A stretch of 64,000 nucleotides of DNA, taken from assembly GCF_002775205.1 (NCBI RefSeq), contig NC_036447.1, positions 17,838,501 to 17,902,500 on the forward strand. The letters run 5' to 3'. The position numbers and the translations under genes were made by a program. Shown one piece after another: positions 39,001 through 49,600 of the stretch (position 1 is its first letter; each line of letters starts with the position of its first letter). The notes beneath the pieces are model-generated. The model saw nothing but the letters and a program-made list of their open reading frames with translations, had not been told where the DNA came from and made no database searches. The DNA is from Xiphophorus maculatus (Eukaryota > Chordata > Actinopteri > Cyprinodontiformes > Poeciliidae).

Positions 39001-41297
39001 TCGTTGAGAGCATTGATTTGTTTCAGCTGCAGCTTTTTTTTTGCTGGAACACAAGCTGATATTTATCGTATCTGTATTCATGTTAACTGAGTTCATACAA
39101 AAATGGTGAGTTTTTTAATTAGTTATTTTTCACTTGTTTACTTTTTGATCATTAATGAATGATCCTAAATTTCTCTCTTTCTGAGAGTAAAAGTTCTTTT
39201 TGTTTAAAAAGATCCCTGCTGATAGAAACTTTACATGTCATGATCATCTAACAGCACATGTAGAAACAAACAGTTTAATACACATCTTGTTTCTACTGAG
39301 GAGTTAGTTAAAGGGTCGGGCTGATGTTAGTTTGCTTTCTCTGAGCTAATTGATGTTTGTTTTCTTTTACTAAGCTAAATCTGTTGGTAATGAAAAAAGA
39401 CACATCTGCTTTTATTAGTTAACATTTATTTAACCAGATAAGATGATTGAGAACAAATTCTCATTTTCAACCACAACCTGTTCAGAAAACATTAAAATAT
39501 CATAAAACAAAATATCTTAGAGGAATGTCATAACAGAAAAATTTCTGAAAATACAACCATATTCGTCACCTGTGAATGATACAGCGAGATCATAAAAAGT
39601 TACTTTTTCAATCCCTTTAAATATTTGGATCCTTGAATACATACAAGGCGCATGTCATCTGTGTTGGTAGTCAGGATGGAAGGAGGTTATTTGGGTGGCG
39701 GAGTAATGGCTGCTTTCCCTTTTAACGCTTTCTCTCCTTCGTTTTTTTTTTCTGCCACTCTTTTCTTTCTTATTTTTTTCTCTTCTCCGTTCCTCTTTTC
39801 CCCATCTGGGTCGGCTACAGATGAGTGGTTTTCCAAAGGTAAGCTTTCTTTACCTCTGTGTAACGACACTTAGCTTCCGCTGCGTGATCTTGTCTGATCA
39901 AGTCTGGGTTGTTGACACTAACAAGCATGCCTGCTCTTCATTGTGGTTGTCCAGCACCCTAACCCTATGTTAAGAACTTGCATCTTAGTTTAACTTTTCT
40001 TTTTAGGTAGTGTGTTTGCAGATGTCAAAATAAGTAGAAATGCAACAACAGTAGAAATTGCACTAGAAATGTCTCCTATTTAGATGTAGCATACACTTGT
40101 TTCTGTTCATTTCTTGAAATGTAATGTTGAAGGTCTGCTGTTTCTAGGAAAGAAAGATGAGGAAGCACCTGAAGAGAGAATAAGTATCCCACCGAGGGCC
40201 ACGCCTGCTAAAGGTAAGCATACACTCTGAGGCGATGTTTGACTGCATCACATAAATCTCCTCTACATTTTTCTCTGCTCACCTCCTGTTACATGCTTCC
40301 TCCCTCCTTCCTGTGTCCATCCATCCTGCAGGCTATGAGCTGCTGTTCCAGCCAGAGGTGGTCCGCATCTACACATCGATGCTAAAGGAGAGCCACAACC
40401 CCATCGTGCTGGAAGCCTCAGCTGGAGCCATTCAGAACCTCTGTGCTGGAAGATGGACTGTAAGAGCCTCCTTAAGCCATCATCCTTTTCTGTTTCACCA
40501 GAACTCCCTCTGAGGCTGCAAAAGCTTCTGCATTTCTATCTTTATTTCCCACCATCACAGTCTTCCCACTTCTCCTCCTGAGCTTTCAGGTGTTGATCAG
40601 TGAAGATGCTTTTGAACCAACTGACTCAGAACGTTTTGTCCTTGAAATGTAATTACCTGTAACAATTTGTGTTACCCTTGTTATCAGCGGCAGTGTTACA
40701 ATGAATCATCCTCATAAGTTGTATGTATTTTGCTTCCAAGTGGCTAGATATTCCTGTAGTTTTGGGAAAAGGTTTTGATCACTATTTTAAGGCTTGGAAG
40801 TTGTCTCTTTTTTCATTTTTTAGTTGCTTTTCACTTGTTTTTTAGTTTAGACCATGTGTTTTGTTTGATAAGCCTTTTAAATATGACTCATGAATCAATC
40901 AGGTATTAAAGGCTTCTGAATTCAAATTTATTCATGGCTCTTTGTCATCAAAAACTCTAAAAGTCTAAATTTATTTTGTTGAATCAGATGTAGATACTTT
41001 TGTTTTTGTTCTTCAGGTGTGCACTTTACTGATTTTATCCAAGCAATGCTCTGCAAAATTAACAACTTTGTATAGGAAAGTTCATTTGTTCTTTCAGAAA
41101 GCTGCAGAACAAATGACAAAAAAATCTAATTAAAAGTTTAGAGAAAGAAAAATTATACCAAAAACATTTCTCTGTGACAACTGTGTTTTTGTGTGTGATT
41201 GTCTGCAAATGCAATGTGGTTAAAAACAACTTATTGTGGATTTAGTTGTACCAGTAAGCATAAGTTGCTTCTCCTTCTAATCGGAAATGTTTTTTTC

Positions 41298-41328
<31 letters not shown>

Positions 41329-44300
41329 TGGACCAAACCTCAATGTTTTGTTTGTCAGCATCATTACTAAAACACTTTACTGCTGATGCTTATTTCATAT
41401 ATTTGTAATTTGTAAGTTTTCAGAATAGGCACAACTAGTAGTTTACTGAAAATCCTCTGTGCTCCTGTCTGTTTAGCATGGACGATACATCCGTGCGTTG
41501 ATGCGTGAAGAGAAAGGCTTGGTCGTGGTGAGCGAGCTGCTGGACAACACCAATGACCGAGTCGTCCGTGCCATGTCCGGAGCGATCCGTAACCTGGCGA
41601 TAGATCCGCATAACAAGAAACTGCTTGGTGAGGCATCAAAAGCCATTCCCAACCAAACAGACAGTTTCTAGGGATGGATTGGATCTGCGCTGGTGTTTGT
41701 GTTGAAGAGTGTTTAACTTTTGTTCACCTCTGCCTGTTGGCAGGTAAATACGCGGTACCCTACCTGGTGGGAGACTTGCCTGGTGGTGGGCAGAATCAAC
41801 CAGTGAAAGCGCTGTCAGAAGAGACGGTGGTGTCCATACTGAGCACGCTCCATGAGCTGCTGGGATCCGACGTGGAGGCTGCAAAAACCTTGAGGGCCTC
41901 GCAAGGAATTGAGAGACTCGTGCTCACCAACAAGGACAGGTGTGGTGGAATCGGATGCATATTAATTGTTTAATCAGGGTGAATGCGCATCCTTAAAAAG
42001 TCTTAAATTAATGCATCTAAAATTAAGGCCATAAAATGTCTTAAATTCATTTTTTGGAGGGGGTTGGCCTTAGATATGTTATTACAGGTCTTACATTATG
42101 TTGCGGCAGGACTATTTAATTTCGAATATTTTATGTAGTTAAATTTTTTTATCACAGGACTTTGCTGTTACTCAAAACTTGAGTACTGAGTTTTGAGTAA
42201 CACACAACTCAGTTTTGAGTTGCTGCTATCGGGAACTAGCTGCTAATACACCCTGCAACAGTAAAAGCAGGTTAGGGCAATTATGTCCATCATGGGTAAA
42301 TGCAAATTTTTTTTTAGCCATTGGGAAACTTCTGTCGGCAATCCACGCAATTTATTTATTTGTGATTCTTCTTTTGTACATTTGTCGCAATTTAGGATCT
42401 TAAATTCCATTCGTAACCTTAAAAAGGTCTTAAGTCTTGAAGCAGCTGTGGTTCTGAGGGTAGAGTAGTCATCTTGCCTACCGATGTGTGTATCGGTGTA
42501 TTAATGTGTGTGCAAAAGGGTGAATGTGAGCCTAGTGTAAAGTGCTTTGAGTGGTCAAAATGATTGGAAAAACGCTATTTAAGTTCAGTCCATTTACCAT
42601 TTAAGTGTTAAATTTGAGTTGGTGAATCCTGAAGAAGGCCTGATTTAATATAGATCAGATTTTATTGTGCTTCTGTGGTTGCTTGCTTGCTTTTTCTCTT
42701 TTTTTAACATCCAGCATTTTTTTCCTCTTTGAACTTTGGGAAACAGTAACCGCTCAGACCGGGAGGTGCGTGGAGCCGGGCTGGTGCTGCAGAGTGTGTG
42801 GGCCCACAAAGAGCTCCGTCGGACCCTGGAGAAGGACGGCTGGAGAAAGACCGACTTTATGGTCAACTTAAATCCCCCCAAATCCGATGACAATAGGCTC
42901 AATGGAAGACATGACGACAGCACTTTGCCTCTCATTGATAAAGGTTGGGAAAATATCAAGATTTCCTTCACGGTTTCACTATATGTACACATTAAAAACA
43001 CAAACACCTCACACACCGGCTTATTGTTTTTTGCAGCTGCCTGCGTTTCTATTTATACTTCTAAGGATTCAACCAACATGATTTATTTTTCTCGTTGTTT
43101 GGTTTTGAATTAAGTGTTGCAGTTTTTGTATAAAAAATAGCTAGTTCAAGGCTTTGAAGACATTTGCTGGTCTTGTAAGCCAAAGAATCCAAGAAGTTCA
43201 GAAGCTTCGGAAACCTTGTAGCCTTGAGAAATGAAGAGAATCTGAATTTACCCAGTACAGATTTACAAAGCAGCGTCTGGAAACATACTGAAGACAACCT
43301 TCATAGTCTGAAAACTATATTAACAGAGTCAATCTTGAATGCCAGTTTATTAATTAAATATTATGCATGCTGTTACTGCTCATAAATAAATCAAGTAATG
43401 GGCTGTTTCTCTGTGACTGTAAACCTTAGGTCGACCTGACATTTAGAAAATAAAGCTGTTCACTCAATTTTAATGTTTTGCTTTCATACAGGTGGGAAAA
43501 GAGATGAAGAAATGATTCCATTGAATGAGTTTGGACCAGGCAAGTGCAGAAAACATTACATACATCTACAGCTCATAACAGCGTAGAAGAGACATTCTAG
43601 TTATGGAACATAGTGGAAACCCATGAATGAGGAAATGCTTTCATATAGATAATCAGTGAATGTGTGAGAAGATGGTGAATAAGAGTTGAATGATTAGAAT
43701 TTAGAACAGCTGTACTTCTACTAATTTATACTCATCAGATATACTGTAGTTTGCAAGTATAATTTGTGTTGCCTGTTACTTCATTACATTCCTGAGCAGG
43801 GTGGTGTTTTTTAACATTACGTCTGTTCTAAAGATTTTTAGTCTTTGCCACTCAGAAAGTGGAGCAGACTTGTCTAAAGCCCAAACACAATAGAAATAGA
43901 AAGTCTTTAGGAAATGTTTTTCAAAATCTAAACATGAGCTCAATCGAGGCAAGAAACGACCGGGAGATGGCATTCTAATTTAGTGTAAGGTTTGAAATTA
44001 ACAGAAAGGCTAAAATATTAAACACCCATCCTACTGTACTGTCCTATTTGTTTCTACTCTAAGGCTAATGTTTTTTTTTTTGTCTTGTGGCGGAAAATCT
44101 ATTTCTTTGCAATAATACAAAGTATCTTACTTGCTGAAGACAGCAATTAGAATGAGCTCATGGTATCTGAATAAAACCTCTGAGATGTAACAAGTACTGG
44201 GGGATGTTTTAGCAGCTACTGTACTCAAGATTATAGACGGCAACACAAATATTTAGTTAACATAGCAAATTAAGTAACTCATTTTATGGCAATGAGGTCC

Positions 44301-45052
44301 TGAAAACCTAGCTTTTTTTTTTTTTTTTTTTTAAACAAAAAACAAGCCAGGTTGATTTTGTTATTTTTGAATGGACCCAGCTCTAAATGTCCTCTAGTTT
44401 CTCTCCAGGGAGAATTTCTTCCTGGTTTTCCAAACAGAGCTCACTCTTATTGCTTTTAATTGCATGAAAGACACACTTTACTCATTACTACTCAGTAGAA
44501 AAAAGAGGTTTTTCTTTGCAATAATACAAAGATCCTGCAAACTGATTTTATGTAGATTGAAGTTGGTCATATTCAATTAAAACCATATTACATACCGTAC
44601 ATGCACTGTATTTACAAAAAACATTAAATTAACCTAACGTACATTTTTCCTGTTTTTGGTCAGTGAGAATTTCAAAAATTATTTCCATTTCCCAAATGCC
44701 AGAATGAAAAGAGTTTAGATCAAGATTTTTTTACTCCAATTCAATAGTTTAAATAAACTAATGTTGAAATTCCTTTAATAAATTTGGAAATCTCTGAAGA
44801 TGGAGTCAGTCCTCAGGATTGAGGTAACCTTAAGGGCTTTTACTCTAACAGCAACATAAAAATTAATCGATTTTTAGATTAATCGATTTTTTGCAATGAA
44901 TCAAAATTTTGGCTTGTGAAGATTTAATGTTTTGAAAATCTGGATGTTTTTGTCTTTTTTTTTATTATTAAGATATTTGTACAGAAACTAGACAAAAATA
45001 TACTTGGTAAGATTTTGTGTTTTTGCAGTCCCGTTCCATTTGGGAACAGATG

Positions 45053-45145
<93 letters not shown>

Positions 45146-47699
45146 CGAGTTCCACAAACCTGACCCGGTTACATCGGTTCTGTCAGGGAAAATGGGCCAA
45201 AATTCCAGCAAACTGTTGCGTAATCCGTGTGTTGGGATACAGAAAACACCTCAGTCATGTCACGCAATTCGAAAAGGTTTCTGCCAGATACTGAGGAAAC
45301 TTGTGTAAATCTCTGAATTTGAAAACATTTTTTTTAAAATCTCTAAAGCAATCCATTTTTATTGTAGAATTTAGTTTATAGTATAATTGTTAGTAGTCCT
45401 AACTGAATGAAAACGGTAAAAGTATATTTTTTAATCGGTACAGAACAAATGCATAGCTATTTTCAGCTGCACAGCCTCGCTCCTCCTGGGTTTCATGCAC
45501 ATAGAAAACAGGAAGATTTTCCTGGCTTGTATCATAGATGTCTGTGTGCCACAGAATCTTAAAGACATCTGCTTCCCCCTACAGACGCCTACTCCACACT
45601 GGACCAGAGAGGCAGAAAGAACACGCTGGATAAAACACTCGATGCTGCTGACCAAGATTCAGTACAGGTAGATTCTGATCCCATGGGAACCCACTTCCAC
45701 AACGTTGCATGACTGCACCCTCGGTCAGAATTATAGCTACCTTATCGCTGAAAAAGAAAACCTCTGGAAAACACCTCCAACACCTTCTTTCCTAACCCCA
45801 GTTATTAAGAAACGAATTTTCATCTGGATTTATTTGTAAATTGGGGTTTAGGACTGTTGGTCAATAAAAGCCCAGTCACAGCGCTTCTTCAGCTGCTTCA
45901 GCACCTCTGTGAAATATTTCCACTGACGTTGTATCTGTTCAGGCAGAGTTCTCATAAAGCTGGGAAAAATACATGTCGTTGCTTTTCTCGTTTAAAAGGT
46001 TGGAAATTCATGGATGTGATTAGATCATGCGCAAACACACACTGAATGCGAGCTCCGGGAATGTTGTTGTGTGAACGTTCTCACACCCACAGATGGCATG
46101 TTGTAGCACGTCCTATCAGAGCAAAGTGCTCGATCTCTATCTTGAACGTTATCTCCCATGCGTCTCCCTGAAACATGAACTAACATCGCACTAACATTTT
46201 CATTTTTTTTTATCTCATCCTTTGTTTCCCTTTAACTACATCCTCTGAACTTTTTGTGTCACTCTCAACTCATTGTTTTGCTTTGTTCACCGTTCTCTTT
46301 GTGTTGTCCCACCTCTGGGCTTCTCTTTCTGTCTTTTCATAATCTATCACACTCCCTATCTCTTTATATTTTGTCTCTTCTCTCAGGGAGGGATGTATGG
46401 GGAGAGGCAGGCTTCATTGCCTCTGTTGGATTCTTACGATGGTTAGGCTACATCCACTGTCACACTGCATGTCAGCGCATGGTATGTGTCCCACCAGCTT
46501 CCCTGCTCAACTCACCGCATGGCCTAATATTGTAGAAGTGTGTAAAAATACCTTGCAAAAAAATTTTTTATACCCCTGGATATTGACATTTTGTCATGTT
46601 ACAGTCAGAAACATCTATGTATTTCACTGGGACTTTGATTTGATAGATCAACACATGATAGGAAAATGAATTAAATTCATAATGTATAGATGGAGGAAAA
46701 AACATGACTCAACTACAGATCAACAGCAGAAGTAAGAAAATCTACCTGGCAAGGTCTGGAAAAAAAATTGGAAATTAATTTTAGCTTTTGCCAAATCTGG
46801 AAAAGTTTTCCTTCAGTAACCAAAGATAAAAATAGGATTTCCTGGGAAATAAATGGCTTTTTACTTTTACCTAAATATAAATGGAAAACTTTTTCTTTTA
46901 TCAGGAATTGAGATATATTCAATTGATTAATAATTCTGTCTTTTTTATAATTATTTTACCGCTGGGTTTCAAAGTTGACGTAAGGTTTATGAACCAGATT
47001 TAGTTTAGAACTTTCATCAGTATATGTTTGAACTGATGAAAGTCCCTCCTGTGATTTAAAAAAACCTCAATGCTTGAAAAACTACTAATAATAAAAGTGT
47101 TGGCACCATCAAGCATTGGGATGATTATTTTTGTGCAGGGTTAAGAAAACTTCTGGAAGTAGTGTGTGGCTGGGTTTTATTTTAGGGGTTGTAGAGTTAA
47201 AAGGTTGCTAAATGCAAATGTCTGGCACCCTTTTTTGATTTTTATTAGTGATAAAACAGCTGAGAAACAAACGTCCCTTTCTTTTTATTTCCACTTAAGC
47301 ATTTATGTACTAATTTGTGTTGTCTGCTGCATAAAATCTCAAAATAAACACCTTGAGGTTTGTGGCTGTAACATGTAAAATATTCCAGGACTTTTGCAAG
47401 GCACTGCAAAAGTACCCATTGTTTTCATTGAGCTCTCATTGTACTGTATTTAAACCCTGGTTTTGCCCCCTCTGCTGGTGGAAACTGTTATTTTTCTTAT
47501 CTTGATGTTTTGCTTTTTTTTTTTTCTCACACAGTTTTTGTCTTAAGATGTGATGACATTGCTTCCCACAGCTACTTCTTGTGAATCTTGTGTTATTATT
47601 TTTCTGAGTTTGAATTTGAAGCATGAGCACCTTTTATCACTCGCTTCACACAGTCAGCTCCCAACACTCTGATTTGCTGTTGTTTTTCAGAAGAACTGA
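26876..47699 (+). CDS. ctnnd1: Catenin delta-1 (p120-catenin), 21 coding exons
   Basis: Exons: 26876-27016, 30307-30381, 30740-30862, 31672-31952, 32091-32181, 32391-32581, 32660-32906, 33061-33132, 33785-33935, 34968-35169, 38396-38513, 38651-38807, 39821-39838, 40148-40213, 40332-40459, 41477-41627, 41744-41939, 42747-42943, 43492-43539, 45585-45667, 47691-47699. All phases join to 914 residues (human about 968). The protein binds the cadherin juxtamembrane tail and stabilises cadherins at adherens junctions; it also acts on Rho GTPases and in the nucleus. Visible parts are an N-terminal coiled coil (about residues 6-31, [15 protein letters not shown]), a Tyr/Pro/Gly-rich regulatory region with [12 protein letters not shown] and GLEDDQRS, then the armadillo repeats from about residue 345 ([13 protein letters not shown]) to about 820. 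Landmarks include [22 protein letters not shown] and [11 protein letters not shown]. The final exon gives only KN-stop, matching the mammalian KI-stop ending. Compared with human, the C-terminal 'exon B' segment is not seen. Confidence 0.96.
27429..28290. mobile_element. Long palindromic DNA element in ctnnd1 intron
   Basis: The left arm (about 27429-27735) and right arm (about 27971-28290) are imperfect reverse complements over roughly 290 bases. Shared landmarks are ATAAATAAAATGGATTATGAAG next to the centre, then CACTTAACA..GAACTGGAAG, CTCTCAAAGA and ATAAATTGT at the outside. The middle 235 bases are non-repetitive and non-coding. Read as a MITE or fold-back transposon. Confidence 0.75.
29475..29600. 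mobile_element. Tc1-like terminal fragment
   Basis: CCCTGCAAAAGTATTCAGACC is the typical outer end of the fish Tc1-like family also seen at 18098 and 46545; only this end remains. Confidence 0.5.
29845..29883. repeat. Perfect 16-bp hairpin
   Basis: Arms at 29845-29860 and 29868-29883 are exact reverse complements around a 7-base loop (GTAAAGT). In the intron between the first two coding exons of ctnnd1. Confidence 0.85.
30746..30748 (+). promoter_or_regulatory. ctnnd1: Candidate internal start codon (isoform-3 type)
   Basis: An in-frame ATG reads MEPGQ, at the place of the human isoform 3 start (MQEPGQ). It has A at -3 and G at +4, stronger than the upstream start at 26876. Confidence 0.55.
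30909..31130 (+). mobile_element. Tc1-like end fragment, 'CAGGTGCATCTCA' family
   Basis: CCAGGTGCATCTCAGAAAATT followed by AAAAGTTCATTTATTCCAGTAA is the terminal sequence of a fish Tc1-like family. Only one end is present, in the intron before 31672. Confidence 0.65.
35490..36240 (+). mobile_element. Tc1-like transposase relic in ctnnd1 intron
   Basis: Sense-orientation landmarks are GGCAGCATCATGTTATGGGG (35692), GGAAAGACTTGAGACTGAG, GAGCTACAGTGGAGAGG, CCCAGTCAAAGTCTGGATCC and, near the right end, CGCCACACTTTTAAGATTTG. All belong to one Tc1-like family, but many frame breaks leave no open transposase. Confidence 0.75.
35804..35856. repeat. Overlapping alternative hairpins
   Basis: Three inverted repeats share bases. 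GCTGGAAAAACAGC (35811-35824) pairs with 35833-35846. GCATTTTGTTGCTG (35823-35836) pairs with 35843-35856. CAAAATGCTG also pairs with the CAGCATTTTG that begins at 35821. They sit inside the Tc1 relic. Confidence 0.85.
37570..37890. mobile_element. Palindromic MITE with ~110-bp terminal inverted repeats
   Basis: The left side from ACAGCTGTGCGTTCTGTGC (37583) through GCACTTTCACACCTGC to AAAAGTTCCACTCTGAG mirrors the right side down to GCACAGCTGT (ends about 37881). The inner part, GCCCGTTTACGCGACACCAACG, is typical of fish MITEs. Two open frames, one per strand, read nearly the same protein because of the symmetry and are not genes. Confidence 0.8.
39427..39530. repeat. Dispersed fish repeat fragment
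   Basis: ATTTATTTAACCAGATAAG followed by GAGAACAAATTCTCATTTTC resembles a common fish dispersed repeat of LINE/SINE tail type. Class uncertain. Confidence 0.4.
39821..39838 (+). CDS. ctnnd1: 18-nt micro-exon, equivalent of mammalian exon C
   Basis: Flanked by a pyrimidine-rich stretch and ACAG acceptor before it and GTAAGC after it. It adds DEWFSK, against DEWFSR in human. Both borders are in phase 1, so it can be skipped in frame. Skipping joins RKGKG to KKDEE and makes the basic cluster KGKGKK, the site of a nuclear localisation signal in mammalian p120. Confidence 0.88.
41990..42440. repeat. 'TCTTAAA' repeat with strong hairpins
   Basis: Repeated CTTAAAAAGTCTTAAATT-like text flanks the segment (41993-42050 and 42395-42440). 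Inside are a perfect 13-bp stem at 42167-42179 / 42189-42201 and a 7-bp stem at 42205-42211 / 42216-42222. Probably a decayed DNA element. Confidence 0.5.
42459..42602 (+). mobile_element. SINE-like element
   Basis: Starts with a tRNA-like GGTAGAGTAGTCATCTTGC and ends with GTAAAGTGCTTTGAGTGGTC...CGCTATTTAAGTTCAGTCCATTTACCATTT, a 3' tail common in percomorph fish SINEs. Confidence 0.55.
43492..43539 (+). CDS. ctnnd1: 48-nt exon with GC 5' splice site (exon A position)
   Basis: Preceded by TTCATACAG. Ending at 43539 it joins the next exon in phase to give FGPDAYSTLD; the donor is then G|GCAAGT, a GC-AG intron. No GT donor nearby keeps the frame. The length is divisible by three, so the exon can be skipped. 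Its position after ...LPLID and before ...YSTLD is that of the alternatively spliced mammalian exon A. Confidence 0.8.
44102..44531. repeat. 21-base perfect direct repeat pair
   Basis: TTTCTTTGCAATAATACAAAG occurs at 44102-44122 and again at 44511-44531, each containing a small CTTTG/CAAAG hairpin. The 388 bases between them are non-coding. Confidence 0.6.
44945..45030 (-). mobile_element. MITE fragment, same family as 7510-7880
   Basis: Read in reverse from 45030 it gives CTGCAAAAACACAAAATC, TTACCAAGTATA and TTTTTGTCTAGTTTC, matching the slc43a3-intron copy. Confidence 0.55.
45055..45145. repeat. (GT)n(GA)n microsatellite
   Basis: About 80 bases of pure GT followed by five GA units, in the ctnnd1 intron before 45585. 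Confidence 0.95.
46387..46441 (+). CDS. ctnnd1: Possible alternative penultimate exon of ctnnd1
   Basis: After CTCTCAG the frame continues from the exon at 45585-45667 as [18 protein letters not shown] and meets a possible donor, G|GTTAGG. The 55-nt length shifts the last exon to [10 protein letters not shown]..., with a stop at 47747-47749. If the donor is not used, the frame stops at once (GGT TAG). The clean codons and long upstream pyrimidine tract suggest an exon, but the match to known isoforms is untested. Confidence 0.4.
46545..47412. mobile_element. Internally deleted Tc1-like element
   Basis: The left end has CCTTGCAAAA...TTTTGTCATGTTACAG and the right end has GGCTGTAACATGTAAAATATTCC...TTTTGCAAGGCACTGCAAAAG, an inverted pair of Tc1-like ends. 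The middle lacks transposase. Confidence 0.65.
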
Positions 47700-49600
47700 T
47701 TGTGTGCATCGCAAGACGACAGCCTCCTCCAACTTACTGCCCCTGCTGAACTGACAACGGGGGCGACCACTACACTACCGCCAGGATTTAACTCCAACAT
47801 GTACACTCACTCCTTTATGTCGCAGCTTCTCTTCTTCTTCTTCTTCTTCTCTCTCTGTTACATTCCTCTATTGCAGCGGACGAATGAATGAAACTACAGG
47901 AAGTGATGTGGATCTAAAGCGCTGCCTGTGGACAACGGATCGTGACTCTATAACCACTCTGTTCTCCGTGATTCAATAACCACTAAGTTTGAGTTTGTGG
48001 CTTATGATTCTACATCTCTGTGAACAGCACTACAGTACAACCTACCAGGAAGACACTAAAAGGCCTGATTTGACACTTTTTAATGGAAATGATCAGACTG
48101 GAACACTTTGTGGGGAAGTTTTATATTCATGATGATGACACTATTTTGACAAAATCAAGGGAATGTGTTTTTTTTTTTTTTTTCTTCCCTGACTTTTGCT
48201 GGCTATACGCTACAAAATTCTCTGAAAATAATTGTTTCTGTCTTATCAGATCTGTTTAAAGCTTCTGCCTCTTGTTGCTGTAGTGGTTGATCCTCTACTT
48301 GCTTTGCTCTGAACTGCTACTTGTATACATGCTTCCTATCTGTGCCAAAATGTTGAGGCAGAGTTCAAAATCTTTTTCTTCTTTCAGTAGCTGCACTAAA
48401 AAATGTCTTTTGCTTTATTTGACGTGCCGCCTGTGTTTCAAAGTTTGCATCGCTGATCTCTTTGGGGCCTCTGACTTTGGTGAATATCCATAAATATAAA
48501 TCAGTGCAACTGTCTGTAATACATATGTGTCAGTACAGAGGAATAAATGAGAATATTTTTCCTCTGGCTTGTTGGAACAGACAGAAGAGTCTGTATTTAA
48601 AGTGATCCTTCTTCCAAATAGTTTAATAATCCTGTAAAGTCTTGGGAGATGCCAAAGCATCCGTCAAACTGGATCTGCTGGTCTTTATGAATGTGCAAGA
48701 GAACTGTTGCTAACAGTGAGCTAACTGGAGTGCCTCACATATTGGATGTATCCAACATAGCCTGAAAAGACAAACGTTTTTCACTTTCTCCTATCGCTGC
48801 AGCTTATATGTTGGGAATACAGCGGGGGGGTTTAAAGCCTGTTCTGGAAGAATAAGTGAGCTAATGTTTAAAATCTCCTCTTTGTATGGCATAAAATTCT
48901 CGATTTCTGTTTAACTTACTGCTTCAGAACACTATTTCCAAGGCAAATCCATGTTGTGAGTTTTAGCCCACATTTGTTAGTGCCGAGTGAGATGTAGATA
49001 TTGTCTGGATTGTTAAAAGAAGCACTATAGGGGGGAAAATGTATTTGGGTTGTTTTGTTTAGTTGGTTGTTTTTTTTTTTGCTTTGTTTTTTTTTTTACT
49101 TTTCCATTCCAGGTGAAAAATGATTCTCTTTTTCCCTAAACGGACAACTTGCCTTCGACCATACATTTAATAAAGTTGGAGAACAGCAAAGGATCATGTC
49201 AGAAAATCTGTAAGGAGGCGTAGAACACAATTTGCTACTAGTTAAAATGGTGAAAAGAATAAAAGCACATCTAAACTATATATATTCAAGAGAATATTTG
49301 TTAATTTTAATGGTTTTATGTATTTTCTTTTTATATTGATTTGGGAGTTCATTGTTTCGGGTGTGCTGGGTGAATGCATATGCAATCAGTTTTTATGTTT
49401 TGATTGAAAAAGAACTGAGTTTACGTCTTAATTAAATGCAAACCAACATAGCTGGATTAAATCAAACTTCCTACGCAGAACATTCTGATTGTGGATTACA
49501 CCTTAATCTCTTTGCCTTGGCTCTTAAAAGTTGCACATTCTCATTTATGATTGAGTTATGTAACTAGCAATAATGTTTTTAATAAAAAAGAAAGCTAGAT
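47700..49600 (+). terminator. ctnnd1: ctnnd1 3' UTR and poly(A) signals
   Basis: AATAAA hexamers occur at 48542-48547, 49169-49174 and 49581-49586. No coding frame was seen. Long 3' UTRs are usual for this gene, so several ends may be used. Confidence 0.55.
47829..47850. repeat. (CTT)n run in the ctnnd1 3' UTR
   Basis: About seven CTT units, just downstream of the ctnnd1 stop codons. Confidence 0.9.

Noticed and set aside
42458-42480. tRNA-like start at the SINE
   Set aside because: Only an A-box-like piece is present; no cloverleaf or B box, so not a functional tRNA gene.
45004-45308. Cys-Val and His-Thr frames on both strands
   Set aside because: Produced by the GT microsatellite at 45055-45135.
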